From NCBI GenBank assembly GCA_017506865.1, contig JAFCMP010000533.1:248001-312000 (forward strand): a DNA stretch of 64,000 nucleotides. The letters run 5' to 3'. The position numbers and the translations under genes are program-made. Below the pieces are notes generated by a model. It saw only the letters and a list, made by a program, of their open reading frames with translations, made no database searches and was not told the DNA's origin. Positions 41,101 through 51,683 of the stretch are shown here, piece after piece. Each line of letters starts with the position of its first letter. Within the stretch, counting starts at the first letter, position 1. The stretch is from Tribonema minus (lineage: Eukaryota > Sar > Xanthophyceae > Tribonematales > Tribonemataceae).

Positions 41101-44100
41101 CCAGCAGGGCCCTACGTCATGGATTGGCATCCTACGCCGCATGCAGGCAGTGCTCAAAGAGAGGCGTTTGAACCAGGTATGTATGTATGTGACCGCTGCT
41201 TGGAAACACACACACGCAGTGCAGAGAGGCGACAAAGGTAGACCTGGCAGCCGGCAGGCACCAGCGCAGGCGCCACGCCAGACTAGAACAATGAACAGTA
41301 GTATTAATCAGGAGAACCTAGAGAAATGTAACGGTAATGTAGCGGCCATTCTCAATAGGCAGTCGTAAGTACGTCATAACGTAACATGCAACTGATGAGT
41401 GCTGATACTGAATCAGACACTAGAATATGAGTGAGGTCCATGTTCCAACACGCTGTATGTGCACGAAGAGGCGCCTGCACCAGATACCGATGAGGCCGAT
41501 ACCTCAAATTCGGAATTTGCTTTGTCAGTTCCGCGCGCACGCATGCGTTCTGTTTGTACGCCGTGTGCATGCGGTGCTCACGGAGAGGCGCCTGCACCGG
41601 TTATGCATGTATGTCTCCGCTCTACGTGCGCAAAGACATCAAGTGCAAGTTGACGTTGTCGCGCGCATCGGGTCGAATGTGCGCGTGCGCCAACTGCTGA
41701 CATGCTGGAGAGGCGCCTGCACCGGATATGTGTGTGTATCGCTGTGGCTCGCAGTGACGCGCCCAACGCCGTTTCGTCAAGATCAGCGGCGCTCATCACT
41801 CGGTGAGCTGTGGGATAATGCGCGAATCAGAGTGAAGGGTGCGCCACGCACGCCTTATACTCCTGCGTGGAGCCTCAGGGGGCCTGCACTATGCCCAGCC
41901 CATTCTATGGCTTGCGGCGTTAAGTCATCTGCGTGCCAGGCAGATCATCTGTCCGCATTGCAGCACCTGAGCCTGAGCAACATTGCTCGTTGACTTTAAC
42001 CCTAACCCTAAGTGCATGCGCGCAACTGCACACCGCCGTCTAGACCACCGTTGCATGCCGTGCATGCGTGTATGTATGCAGGCAGCAGGCAGGCACGTAT
42101 GCCTCGCGTGTGGTGCGTGGACACTAAATTGCTGCTCCGTGACCTGCTGCGGGTGATTCTGCTGCCACGGTCACTGAGCACTGTGCGCGGCGCAGCTCGT
42201 GATACTCGCGCAATGACCTGTCTCCTCTGACCCTGACTCTAGCCCTAATGCGAGGCGCAGTTCGTAATCCTCGTGCAATGACACGACTCTGACCCAGACT
42301 CTAGCTGTAGTGCGAGGCGCAGCTTGTACTACTGCACAACGACTTGACTCTGACTGTGACTCTAGCCCTAGTGTGAGGCATAGCGCGTAACCCTCGCGCA
42401 ATGACGCAACTCTGACCCAGACTCTAGCTCTAGTGTGAGGCGCAGCTCGTGCTACTTGCACAATGACTTGACTCTGATTGTGACTCTATCTCTAGTGTTG
42501 AGGCACAGCGCGTAGTACCTGCACCATGACTTGACTCTGACCCAACATCTGGCTCTAGTGCGAGGCGCAGCTCGCAGTTTTCACCACAATGACGTGACTC
42601 TGACCCTGACTCTTGCCCTGATCTAGCACCGAGCGGTGTGTGAAGCATCACGCACGCCTCCTTGCGGCGCCTGGTTGCGACCACAAATCGGCAATTTTTT
42701 GTGGTTCGCAGGTGCCACAGCTCAGCATCCATGACTTCACGCTGACCCTGACTCTGACTCTGACCCCATTGGTTTTGCAAGGACTTGAATCTGACCCTGA
42801 CTCTGACTCTGACCCTGTTGGTGCTGCAGGTGCCGCAGCTCAGCACCAGCAAGCTGATGGATCTGAACACGCCCTTCAGCCTCATGCGCGCTGCCCCCGG
42901 CGGCAGGCACAGGAGCCTTCTCATCGGTACGTGGGGCACTTGTACACAACTGAGAGTAGCCGACTGGCGTACACCCTGTCGTATGTTACAGATGCGTCAG
43001 AGGGGCATACTGAAGTACACCTTGAAGTGGGCAGTAGTGCCGTCGCCGCCGCGAAGTCTCTCGATGCGCCTGCGTTCACGTTCATTTAGGTGCTCTAAGC
43101 GATGCAAGAGCGTGACTCGCACATCCCATCGGGTGCACGCGCTAGCGCACGCACCCATCATGGCCAGCGAGTCCCACTGCAAATCTTCCACAGTCATTGC
43201 ATGCAAGCATCTACACCACCCAAAAATCTAAGCGCAGCGCCGTATTTCATGAGTGTCTTGGTACATCACCCTTGGGGGATTAGGGTACAAATAGCTACCC
43301 CTTACCCCAACCCAAGGGTTTCACATCACCTATGTGCAGGCAGACTTCAAAAGCTTTGTAGGGTTCAGGTTGCGGTTAGGTTTAGGTACACCACCCATGT
43401 GCTTGTGACACTGTGAGCATCAAGTGCGATTGCGATGCCCTGCACATGTTGCACTTCAACTCTTTCTTGAACTGCGCTCCGCAGGCAGCAACTACCACAG
43501 CCAGGGGGTGAGCTGCGGCAACAACTACACCAGCAACACTACCGGAAAACTAAACGTGTGTGAAAGCATGAATCACTTGCTTTGTACGCTATCCCTGACC
43601 CTAACCCTAACGCTCACACATCGCCCATGGGCATGTAGACTAGCCCCGTGGACATGAACGCGATCACGATGCCGCGTATGCGTTACGTGTGCGCCACAGG
43701 CATCAACTACCGCGGCCAGCGCGGCGAGCTGCGCGGCTGCCACAGCGACGTCGAGACGATGCGGCAATACATACTTACCCAGGGCTACACGCAGTCCGCG
43801 CAGACCATGTGCGTGCTCATGGACGACGGCCAGCACTCGCCGCCAACACACGCCAATATCCTCGCCGCTTTCAGGTCAGTTATGTATATACTTCTACGCT
43901 TAATCGGTTGTACTTGAGCTGGACTCTCTGTAAATTATGAGCCTGACGAGACACCGCATTCCGTGGTACTTCAAACTTCATGCAGTGTAATAAGTGCAGA
44001 CCATGTGCGTGCTCATGGACGACGGCCAGCACTCGCCGCCAACGCACGCAAATATCCTCGCCGCTTTCAGGTCAATTACTTCAAAATGTATGTTAACATG

Positions 44101-47100
44101 ATCAACAGCTGCTTCAGCCCACTGGTATGATGTATGATTCTACTTGAGCCGCCGACCCACGCCAGCATCCTCATTGCTTTCAGGTCAGTTGCACTTCGAG
44201 GTGTATATACATGACGAACAGCTGCTTCAGCCTGCTGGTATGATATAGAAGTATGGTTCTACTTTAGCCGCCGACCCACGCCAACATCTCAGTCGGTTTC
44301 AGGTCGGTTACACCATCAACGCCTGCTTCAGCCCAGATATGGTCGTGCTTGAGCCAGACACTCCATGTTCAATCCGCTGGTATGATGTATGGTTGTTAGA
44401 GTTGTCAGCCGACCACCGGCCAAGCCGGTCGGCTTCGGCTAGCCGGTGTAGCCGGTTAGCCGAGCTGATCAATACCCCGGCTTTTTGTCGGCTTTTCTTG
44501 AAAAATGCGCAATGCAGCCAAAGAGCAAGCAGGAGCTGCTGGAGTGATTTCAGGCACCCAACGAGGCGGTTAGGTGCCTTAAAGAGGGCAACGGACTATG
44601 CAGCCTCACTACGATCCTGCCTAACGCGAATCACCAGCTTCTGACTCACGCAACAAGCACACCAGAGATGCGCAGAGCTGATGCTGTTGATGCATTCTGC
44701 TGAGCATAGGAGTACGGATAGCATTCGTCACACGTACTGCCGCGAAGGCGTAAAGTACACAACGACAGCGACCAACTTCAACTCTTAATTGAACCGACTG
44801 AGTGTGGGACCGTGGGGGTGCCTGCGCGCTCAGTTGCTCTGGGGGTGGCTGCCTGAGCAGCATCGGTGCTGCATCAGCTTTGCAGTGTCAGAAGATTGCC
44901 AGAGTAGTGGAAAGCAAGGCTTGTGGGAGCCGAGGAGTGTGAAAGGATCTACCTAACGCTGCCCCTCCACCACGGCACCGTTAAATACCGTTCAAAGCCG
45001 ACTCCAATCTCCCAAGCCGACCAATAGCCGGTGGAAAGCCGACTCATATACCAAGCATCGGCTAGCCGGTGTAGCCGAGCCGACTGGGACCCCGTTGACG
45101 AAAAAGCCGACAAGAGGCATCGGCTGACAACTCTAATGGTTGTACTTGAGTCGGACACTCGGTGGCGTTTGAGCTTGCGCATGGCTTGAAGTTGAGAGAC
45201 TGTAATCTTTGATACTTCAAGGTGTATAGTGCAAACTACGTGAGCGGTCGACGCCGATGCGTGTCGGCCACACTTACTTCACCTTACTGGGTGAAGTGTT
45301 GACATGCTTCGGCATCACACGCCCTGCGGCACTCAAGTAGATGAACAACTATGTGGCGACTGATTTGGTTTGCCAGGGGATGGTCACTTTTACCAACAGC
45401 AAACGGAAACCAACCGTCTCACGGCAGTCACCTCGTCGCACTTCACCACATGCTCTTATGCATATCAATATCAGCGTGCGATCAGGTGCCTTGAAGATGC
45501 GCAAGTCAAATAGCTGGTATGCGATTATTACATCTTTCTGCCTATTTTGACATGACATGAGTCATGGCAGTGATATATCGGTGCACCGGCTTGTCTCATG
45601 CAGGTGGCTTGTGGGTGACGCTAGGGCTGTACATGCCATCATCACCGTACGCCAATGCAGTTCCTAAATCCTGTTGTCAGTAGCGGCTTTATAGTCATTT
45701 ACGTGCACCTGCTACCGTAGTATGGTTTGTTCAGATCGAGTGAATGATATGTCATGGCAGATGGGAGGTGCTGATGGGAACAGATGAAAAAAACAATTGA
45801 AAAAATCTAAGTGTTCCATGTACAGGTGGCTGGTGGATGGGGCCAGGGCTGGCGGCCTATTCCACCACATCATTTTGTTCATACAATAGTCATTGTACAC
45901 CAAAGCACTTCTTGTTTGCAACACTATTATTGTGAGTGGCTACTTGCTACTTGTGAGATACTGCCTTCATTGAAAACATGCTGTTATGTCATGGGAGTCG
46001 TTGATGGAATCTCGTTCCCATGTACAGGTGGCTTGTGGATGGTGCCAGGGCTGGTGACTCTCTGTTCTTTCATTACAGCGGCCATGGCGGTAGAGTCAAA
46101 GGTACAACCGCAATGTCGCACACGTCTGTGACATGCCAATAAAACATAAACCTCGAACGCTAAAAAGCTTGCACACATGATGACTACTTGTGAGTACTGT
46201 GGATTTGGTGGCACTGTTTGACTCGTGGCCAATTGATGAAGCAGCGGCAACCACGGTTGTTGATGGAAGGCACTTGCGGCTAACCACACCTGGTCACCTA
46301 GAGCACTACGATATTGTGATTCGTTTCCACGAAAAGTTATTCGTGCCGATCGCCCAAGTGTTTGCGCTCCGCTGATCTGAACATCAGCAGATGTTGCAAG
46401 GAGCTCCCGGTATTGGCGGAATGATTGTCGGCAAGCAGACTGCAGGGGAGAAGCTGAAAGCTGCAACAGCATGTGGGGGCCAGCACACACTTAATCCTGT
46501 GCATCGTGCTCACAGCACAAGACGCGCCAGTGCAGGCGTGACAGTCAGGCATGTACGCAATCATTGTTGATGACCACCGCTGTCATGTATACATTGACAA
46601 GGTGCCAGCGCAGGGCGGGCGAGCAAGCGTGCCATCTCTTTCAGCCTGTGGCAAGCAACAGGCGACAAACAGCAGTGCGAGGGCGTGTCAATGCAAGGGA
46701 AAGCTGTGTAGGCTAACCCTATTGCTTTGCAGTTTCGAATCAACCCCCTCGACTATAGCGTGTACGCCGTCGTGCCCTCACCAACCGCAACGATGAGGAT
46801 GCACAAAAGCATTCAATGTGCAGGTTGTACATGCGCATGCCTTCCATAGTACACAGGACAATGCCACAGCCATTGCGGGCGTCCGTGCATCGCTAGCGCT
46901 GTCGACAGGCAATGCTCAGTGCTCCAGTGACTCTCCGACCTCGTGCATGCCTCGAGTTCGCTCTTGTGCGCGTTTCCTTTGTTCATCCACCCACTCATTG
47001 ATACTTTCTCATTCATGAATTCATTCATGCGCTGCACGATTCAGACAAAAACGGCGACGAGGCGGATGGGTACGACGAGACCATTGTGCCAGTGGACTTC

Positions 47101-49184
47101 CAGCGCGCGGGTCAGATTATTGACGATGACATACACAAGGTTTGTCACAAAGTCCGGCTCCACTGGCAGGAGCAGTGCGAGTTGTGGTGATCGTGTAGCA
47201 CACTCAACCTGCTCAGCATGTCTGATTCATCACACGTCAAAAGTGCGCAATACTGGCTTGAAGTGCGGTGTGGGGTCGTACTTAAACGAGCATGCTGCAT
47301 GCCCTTTCCCGCTGCATACCCACCTGTGTGGGCTGAAATATGCTACCCGCTCAGCACTACGTGTCTTTGTGTGGATTGCTCTTGCATGCGTCGGCATGTG
47401 CGCACTGGTGGCCGCTGCTTGTACGACTGAGTAGCAGCCTGATAGCATATTGCTGTGCAACATGTTGGCAGTGACCCACCTCTGTGCACTCATTGTTTTG
47501 CCTGGCCACAGATGATCGTGAAGCCGCTGCCGCATGGAGTGGAGTTCACCATCTGCATGGGTGAGTGCAGCATGCCACTAGGCTACTTCAAAGTATGCTT
47601 CAGCGCGATGCTTCCAATATGTAACGAGTTCTACACAATTGTATCTAATCACCCTTGAACAAGATGCCGGATGCGGTTACAGGGTGGTCGCTTGCATGCC
47701 ATGTGCCCTGAGACAGCTGTCCAGAGGCCAGGAATGGATGTTAGACCATGGGTGAGTAGAGCACACAACAATTCTTCAGCCAACAAAAACATCCAAGTAG
47801 CAAGTACGTTTATGCTCTGCAAGTGATTTGTACGTCATGATTCAGCTTGCATGAAATCGTACACGTTCTTAATTGACAGCATGAATGTGCCTGCAGCCCA
47901 ATTGCTCTTGTCTGGATAACGCCCACGCACCATTCTTGTCCTGACTGTTACCTATCCAGATTCCCATCTTGTTGGTGGCTCGTGTGCCTTTCTCAATTGC
48001 TTTTTCTGCAGCATGGAAGCACTTGTGTACTTGTATTTATGGCAGTACACTATGTCAGGCAGTGAACACCATTTCTCTCACAACACTCTCACTGATGTTC
48101 TGTTGTCATGCCCCCCGCCCCCCCCCCCCTCCCATTATTGTGCCACACCCTCTCTTCACTCCAGACTGCTGCCACTCTGGCACGGTGATAGACCTACCCT
48201 ACTCACTGAGCGTTGATGACCGTCTGGTGCACGCCATGGACCAGGGCCAGATGCCACAGCTGGTGAGGCTCGTTGAATTCAATATGCTGTTAAGTCAGCA
48301 TGTACTTCAAATGTATAGCATTAGCGTTGTACATGAGCACACGGCAGCTGTCGAGACTTGCTGCAAGACACCCCTACTTGTCTGTTGCAGGCTGAGCATA
48401 TGACCGGGGTTATGGTGCCTTGGGCATGCGTGTGCACTGATTCAACAGCGTAACACTGTCACCGTGTTCACTTCTGGCAAGTCGGGGTCCCAAACTGAAC
48501 AGTGCAAGGGCCACCCCTCGCCCCGCTCACAAACTCCAAGTGTCTTTGCACGCGTAGTGTCACGTGCCTGCTCCCTCAGCTGCCAAGAATCGCGCGCCTA
48601 CTAGTGAACCTCGCGCATATTTCGACATCGGCGATTCTCAGACCTGCACATTTTTTTAACGGTATCTGTGCTGTTCTTGCTGCGTGCGCCCCAGCGACAC
48701 AAAAATTCAGCGTCCGTCTACTGGTCACAGTGGTGTCAGTGGTAGTCCTGTGTAGCGACCGCATTCTTGGAAGCCAATGGTCATGGCCCAGACCTCTGAA
48801 CTCTGTTTGCCATGGCATGCTCTTGCGATAGGGGCCCCTCTGGAATTCAATCCGGCCTTCAGCTACCCATTATTACGTTGCCACCCATCTCAATACGCGC
48901 ATTGCACACGCCAATTTGTGCATTGCCAGCGCGCAGCTTGCACAGTGCTGTATGTGATTGAAGTGCTAGTCGCACAGATCTGCTGACACCCCCCCCCCCC
49001 TCACACCACATCTGCACCGCTCTTCGCTGCCCCGCTGTACGCCCAGCAACCCAACCCCGGCTTCAGCTTTGCGCGGCGCCTGCTCGGCGTGGGCGTCGGC
49101 ATGGCCCTCATGTCCAACGACAGGCCACTGCTGGGCGCCATGATGATGGGCGGCGCCCTCAGAGGCGGCAGGCGATTCGTATGA
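38022..49184 (+). CDS. Metacaspase with p10 before p20 (type III)
   Basis: Calcium-dependent Arg/Lys-specific cysteine protease family. Exons: 38022-38124, 38840-39117, 39474-39582, 41073-41176, 42830-42926, 43485-43555, 43639-43874, 46028-46089, 47045-47139, 47512-47560, 48165-48262, 49047-49184. They sum to 1,440 bases, 480 codons with TGA stop, and every junction is in phase. Order: Ala/Pro/Tyr/Gln-rich leader; p10-like domain ([14 protein letters not shown], then [18 protein letters not shown]); p20 domain ([17 protein letters not shown]; catalytic His in [32 protein letters not shown]; catalytic Cys in [14 protein letters not shown]); Gly/Met-rich tail. In type I and II proteins p10 follows p20; here it precedes it, as in type III metacaspases of secondary-plastid algae. 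An extra exon before the last one cannot be excluded. Confidence 0.93.
38125..38839 (+). other. Metacaspase intron 1
   Basis: 715 bases with no exon-edge echo and no repeat that I recognise. Confidence 0.5.
38840..39117 (+). CDS. Metacaspase exon 2 (leader)
   Basis: Ala-run followed by Tyr/Pro/Gln-rich sequence ([33 protein letters not shown]), like metacaspase prodomains. The acceptor CGCAG at 38838 is chosen by phase; donor CAG-GTATGT. Confidence 0.8.
39474..39582 (+). CDS. Metacaspase exon 3 (p10 core)
   Basis: [20 protein letters not shown] then [14 protein letters not shown]: the C-x-D-x-QTSAD motif of p10, here with Ala for Ser. Clean TTGCAG acceptor and GGTAAGT donor. Confidence 0.9.
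40015..40180 (+). repeat. Exon-edge echoes: 3' edge of metacaspase exon 3, two copies
   Basis: TGTGGCATCCTACGGTGTCA then ACGTCGGCGGCGCCGGCGG at 40028-40075; a weaker one at 40128-40175. Confidence 0.92.
40570..40995 (+). repeat. Exon-edge echoes: 5' edge of metacaspase exon 4, four copies
   Basis: CTCCGCAGCGTGCACAAACG-like acceptor edges at about 40745, 40853 and 40960, a weaker one near 40590; period about 110 bases. Confidence 0.93.
41073..41176 (+). CDS. Metacaspase exon 4 (p10)
   Basis: Joined reading [20 protein letters not shown] then [15 protein letters not shown], the p10 helix pair. It has echo arrays on both sides. Confidence 0.88.
41445..41740 (+). repeat. Exon-edge echoes: 3' edge of metacaspase exon 4, three copies
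   Basis: GAGAGGCGCCTGCACCGG followed by TATG(C/T)(A/G)TGT at about 41466, 41581 and 41706. Confidence 0.92.
42178..42770 (+). repeat. Minisatellite grown from the 5' edge of metacaspase exon 5
   Basis: About seven 60-65-base units (GCGAGGCGCAGCTCGT ... ACTCTGACCC..ACTCTAGC). The units resemble the CTGACCCTGACTCTGAC tract and GGTGCCGCAGCTCAG edge of exon 5; a closer acceptor copy is at 42708. Confidence 0.88.
42830..42926 (+). CDS. Metacaspase exon 5 (p10 end)
   Basis: [20 protein letters not shown] completes the NQ-PQLSTS motif across the intron from exon 4. One base carried to exon 6. Confidence 0.9.
43485..43555 (+). CDS. Metacaspase exon 6 (p10-p20 linker)
   Basis: Gly/Asn/Ser/Tyr-rich linker [20 protein letters not shown] then KLN. 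The donor is taken at AAC-GTGTGT by phase. Confidence 0.75.
43639..43874 (+). CDS. Metacaspase exon 7 (p20 start)
   Basis: [40 protein letters not shown], then [17 protein letters not shown]. This is the first strand and nucleotide-like start of p20. The acceptor GTAG is weaker than most. Confidence 0.88.
43995..44310 (+). repeat. Exon-edge echoes: 3' edge of metacaspase exon 7, three copies
   Basis: The first (43998-44075) repeats over 70 bases of exon almost exactly with the TTTCAG-GTCA donor; shorter ones at 44150 and 44268. Confidence 0.96.
44396..45136. mobile_element. Non-autonomous inverted-repeat element, 741 bp
   Basis: Perfect 17-bp terminal inverted repeats (TTAGAGTTGTCAGCCGA at the left end) flanked by a 6-bp direct repeat TGGTTG on each side. 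Interior is rich in GCCGGT/AGCCGA motifs and has no transposase. It sits in metacaspase intron 7, just after the echoes of exon 7. Confidence 0.88.
45595..45855 (+). repeat. Exon-edge echoes: 5' edge of metacaspase exon 8, two copies
   Basis: GCAGGTGGCTTGTGGGTGAC at 45600 and GTACAGGTGGCTGGTGGATG at 45820. Confidence 0.92.
46028..46089 (+). CDS. Metacaspase exon 8 (catalytic His)
   Basis: [20 protein letters not shown]: catalytic histidine in SGHG. One base in, one base out. Two acceptor-edge echoes precede it. Confidence 0.93.
46200..46335 (+). repeat. Dispersed ALFDSWP repeat, copy C
   Basis: [20 protein letters not shown] then [15 protein letters not shown] in metacaspase intron 8; a partial fourth copy (nucleotide only) is at 50450-50505. 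Confidence 0.7.
47045..47139 (+). CDS. Metacaspase exon 9
   Basis: [20 protein letters not shown] then [10 protein letters not shown]: acidic calcium-site region and the VPVDF strand of p20. Confidence 0.92.
47512..47560 (+). CDS. Metacaspase exon 10
   Basis: 16 codons, [16 protein letters not shown], the strand leading to the catalytic cysteine; one base carried over forms Asp with exon 11. Confidence 0.88.
48165..48262 (+). CDS. Metacaspase exon 11 (catalytic Cys)
   Basis: [19 protein letters not shown], then [14 protein letters not shown]. The second Cys of DCCHSG is the catalytic one. A long C-run lies just upstream of the acceptor. Confidence 0.93.
49047..49184 (+). CDS. Metacaspase exon 12 (C-terminal tail, stop)
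   Basis: [20 protein letters not shown], then [14 protein letters not shown] and TGA. Gly/Met/Arg-rich tail. The acceptor GCCCAG at 49046 is chosen because the upstream AG at 48977 leads to an in-frame stop. Confidence 0.75.
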   Translation, partial: QPNPGFSFARRLLGVGVGMALMSNDRPLLGAMMMGGALRGGRRFV

Positions 49185-51683
49185 ACCGCGCCACGCGTTT
49201 TCGCGCAGCATCGGCATTGCGGTGCTCCTGGCATGAGACTCGCAAGAGGCGCCAGCAGTGCTCAGGCGCGCTACGTCATCGCGCACAGCTGTCGTTCTCA
49301 AGGACCGCATGGCGGATGTGTGCCGATCACTGCCAACAACAAGATGATGGGCGGCGCCCTCAGAGGCGGCAGGCGATTCGTATAGGCCTTGCCACGTGTT
49401 CCTGCGCAGCCTCGGCGCTGTTGCTTCATCGCAGCTTGAGCAGCGCGCTGCGCAGGTGGTCGGGGCGATGCTGGGCGGCAGGCGGTTTGTATAGGGCGCA
49501 CCACGTGTGCTCGCGCGCAGCCTCGGCATTGCGGTGCTCCTGACACTGTCCGGGCGCTCTGCGCTACGCGTTCTGTCGCGCTGCGCGTGTGTTCCAGCAG
49601 CTGCGGTTATGATACCAGTACCTACTATATGTATACTGGGTGCTGGCAGTGCTCAGCATTAGTGCCAGGCAATGATGGTCGGCGCCCTCAGAGGTGGCAG
49701 GCGGTTCGTATGGCATGCGCGGCCTGTTGGCTCTTGTCGGCGCTGTCGCCTTTTGCCGTGGCCTCTTGACCAACTCGCTGCACAGGTGGTTTGGGCGATG
49801 CCAGGCACTGCTCAGAACACCACCGTTGCGGTGGATGGTATCATATGTCAAGCGCTTCAAGTGTGATGTTTAGTCTGCGAGCGAAGTGAGCCCTGTCCCG
49901 GGCCCCTCATGTACTAGTGAACAGAGGTGGCCAGTACAATTGGCAGACTCGGCACTATCATTGTTTTGCAGCTTTCAGACTCGTTTCTGCGAGACCTGCG
50001 TCCTGCATCGGGAGCGTTTGCCGGAGTGTACACGCGCTTTCTACATGGCACAGGTCCTATTAGTAGTACGCACCGCATGCAATGTATCCAATGCAGTGCT
50101 CAATACACATTGACATGTTCTGCACAAAACCTCGGTGTACGTACCGCTGCTGTTTGACACACAGCATCGTGCTCCAATCCGCTCCTCCGCCGTTGCTGCA
50201 GAGCTTTGAAGGTAGCCCTATGTGACCATTCTTTGAGACCTATATAGCTTCAGTGTAGCAGGCATGCAAGGCAGACAAATCATGCGACTCGATGCCTCTC
50301 TCTGTCGTCCACCTCTCTCTGTTGTCTGTATGAAAGATAGCCGAAAGTATATTTGCTGAGCAATGGGGCCGGCACACGATCTGTCTGTTGCTACCTACCT
50401 GCCAGTCCCGCACGGATGTGCCTCTGGACTGCGACTCATTAGATGGGTATTAGCTAAACGCTCCTTGTCATTTAGAGCTCTACGACCTTTTGATTCGTTT
50501 TCAGTAGCGTTTGATGTCATGGAGAGTGCGGCGGATATACTGCTCAAGGCTGAATTCATCCAGGTCTGCATGCCGATGGCACAAGAGCTGGCGGAGCACA
50601 TCAACATGCGGCGAGCACAATCACACCCCCCTAGGCAAGATGGTACTGGCTGTGCTAAGCCTCTTGGCAGCATTGATCTTGCCAGCACGAATGGTTTGCA
50701 GCGCACTTTAGAGCAGGCCTCTCGAGTACGGTGCAGATGATAGGTCTCAAAATGTCGTACGCGACAGATGTTTTGGCGGACATAACTCAGGTTTGCATGC
50801 ACGCGCACATACCTACGTACCTTTGCCAAGCGGCGACTGCAACTCGCTGTTCTCTGCACCAACACAAGCGGGCTAGCCAGCTGTTCTCTGCACATGATCT
50901 TGTCCCCACTGGCAGCAGCGAAAGCAGCCAAGTAGCACAGCAGCACACGCCAGCTGTCTCAACAGATGGTACGAGAACCGCGCACATACTCGAGTGTCAA
51001 ATGGACCGCGTGCACTCACTGCAAGCGGCCACTGCACTGGCTAGGGAGTCATGTGGAGGCGAACAGCCCCTTGGAAAGCTTTTAAAAGGGGACATCGACC
51101 TTACTTATGTGACTCTCTGCAGAAGGGGACTACGACAGTAGCTTGTTTCTGCATGGAAGAAGAGGCGGCACTTGGGAAAGGGACAGAAACCAGCCGCCAT
51201 CCCAGCACGCCATGCACACCGCCAGGCAGCTCCACCGTCGACAGAAACCAGCAGCAATCGCCATCCAGCAGCTCTCTAGGCAGCAGACTGGCGGCCAGCC
51301 AGTATACATCGCAGCTTTCCTGTTGAATAATGCACTTGAAGCTATCGCAGGTGGCCCGCCGTAGCTCGAGGCACCCTCAGCAGCCGGGCGCCTTGGTTGC
51401 AGGAAAGAGCCTCGGAGTACATAGCACTGCATAGGCACAGCACGTGAACAAACGTTCGGCAAGGGCTCCTTGTTAGTAAAGTTGTTACTTTGATGTCCGG
51501 CCAATGGCATACTGATGTGGTAATGTTGGCACACAGTCCGGAAACGCCACACCTCTTTCATCATGTTCAACTGGCGTCGTCATTGACAAGCTTGAAGTAA
51601 AACTTCAACCGGTGAAACTTCGTCATAACTTCAAGTAACTGGAACTTCAACTGTAGTCGGAACTGTTTTCGAAAGAGTAGTGA
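49185..51683. other. Intergenic, metacaspase to ankyrin-like gene
   Basis: Begins with copies of the metacaspase stop-codon edge (to about 49.72 kb). Around 50.44-50.50 kb is a partial copy of the dispersed ALFDSWP repeat. Two short plus-strand exon-like pieces near 50520-50566 and 50735-50790 end at similar CAG-GTNTGCATG sites. No gene is recognised. Confidence 0.45.
49330..49720 (+). repeat. Echoes of the metacaspase stop-codon edge, three copies
   Basis: ATGATGGGCGGCGCCCTCAG with AGGCGGCAGGCGATTCGTAT at 49344, a short form at 49465, and ATGATGGTCGGCGCCCTCAG at 49673. Confidence 0.95.
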
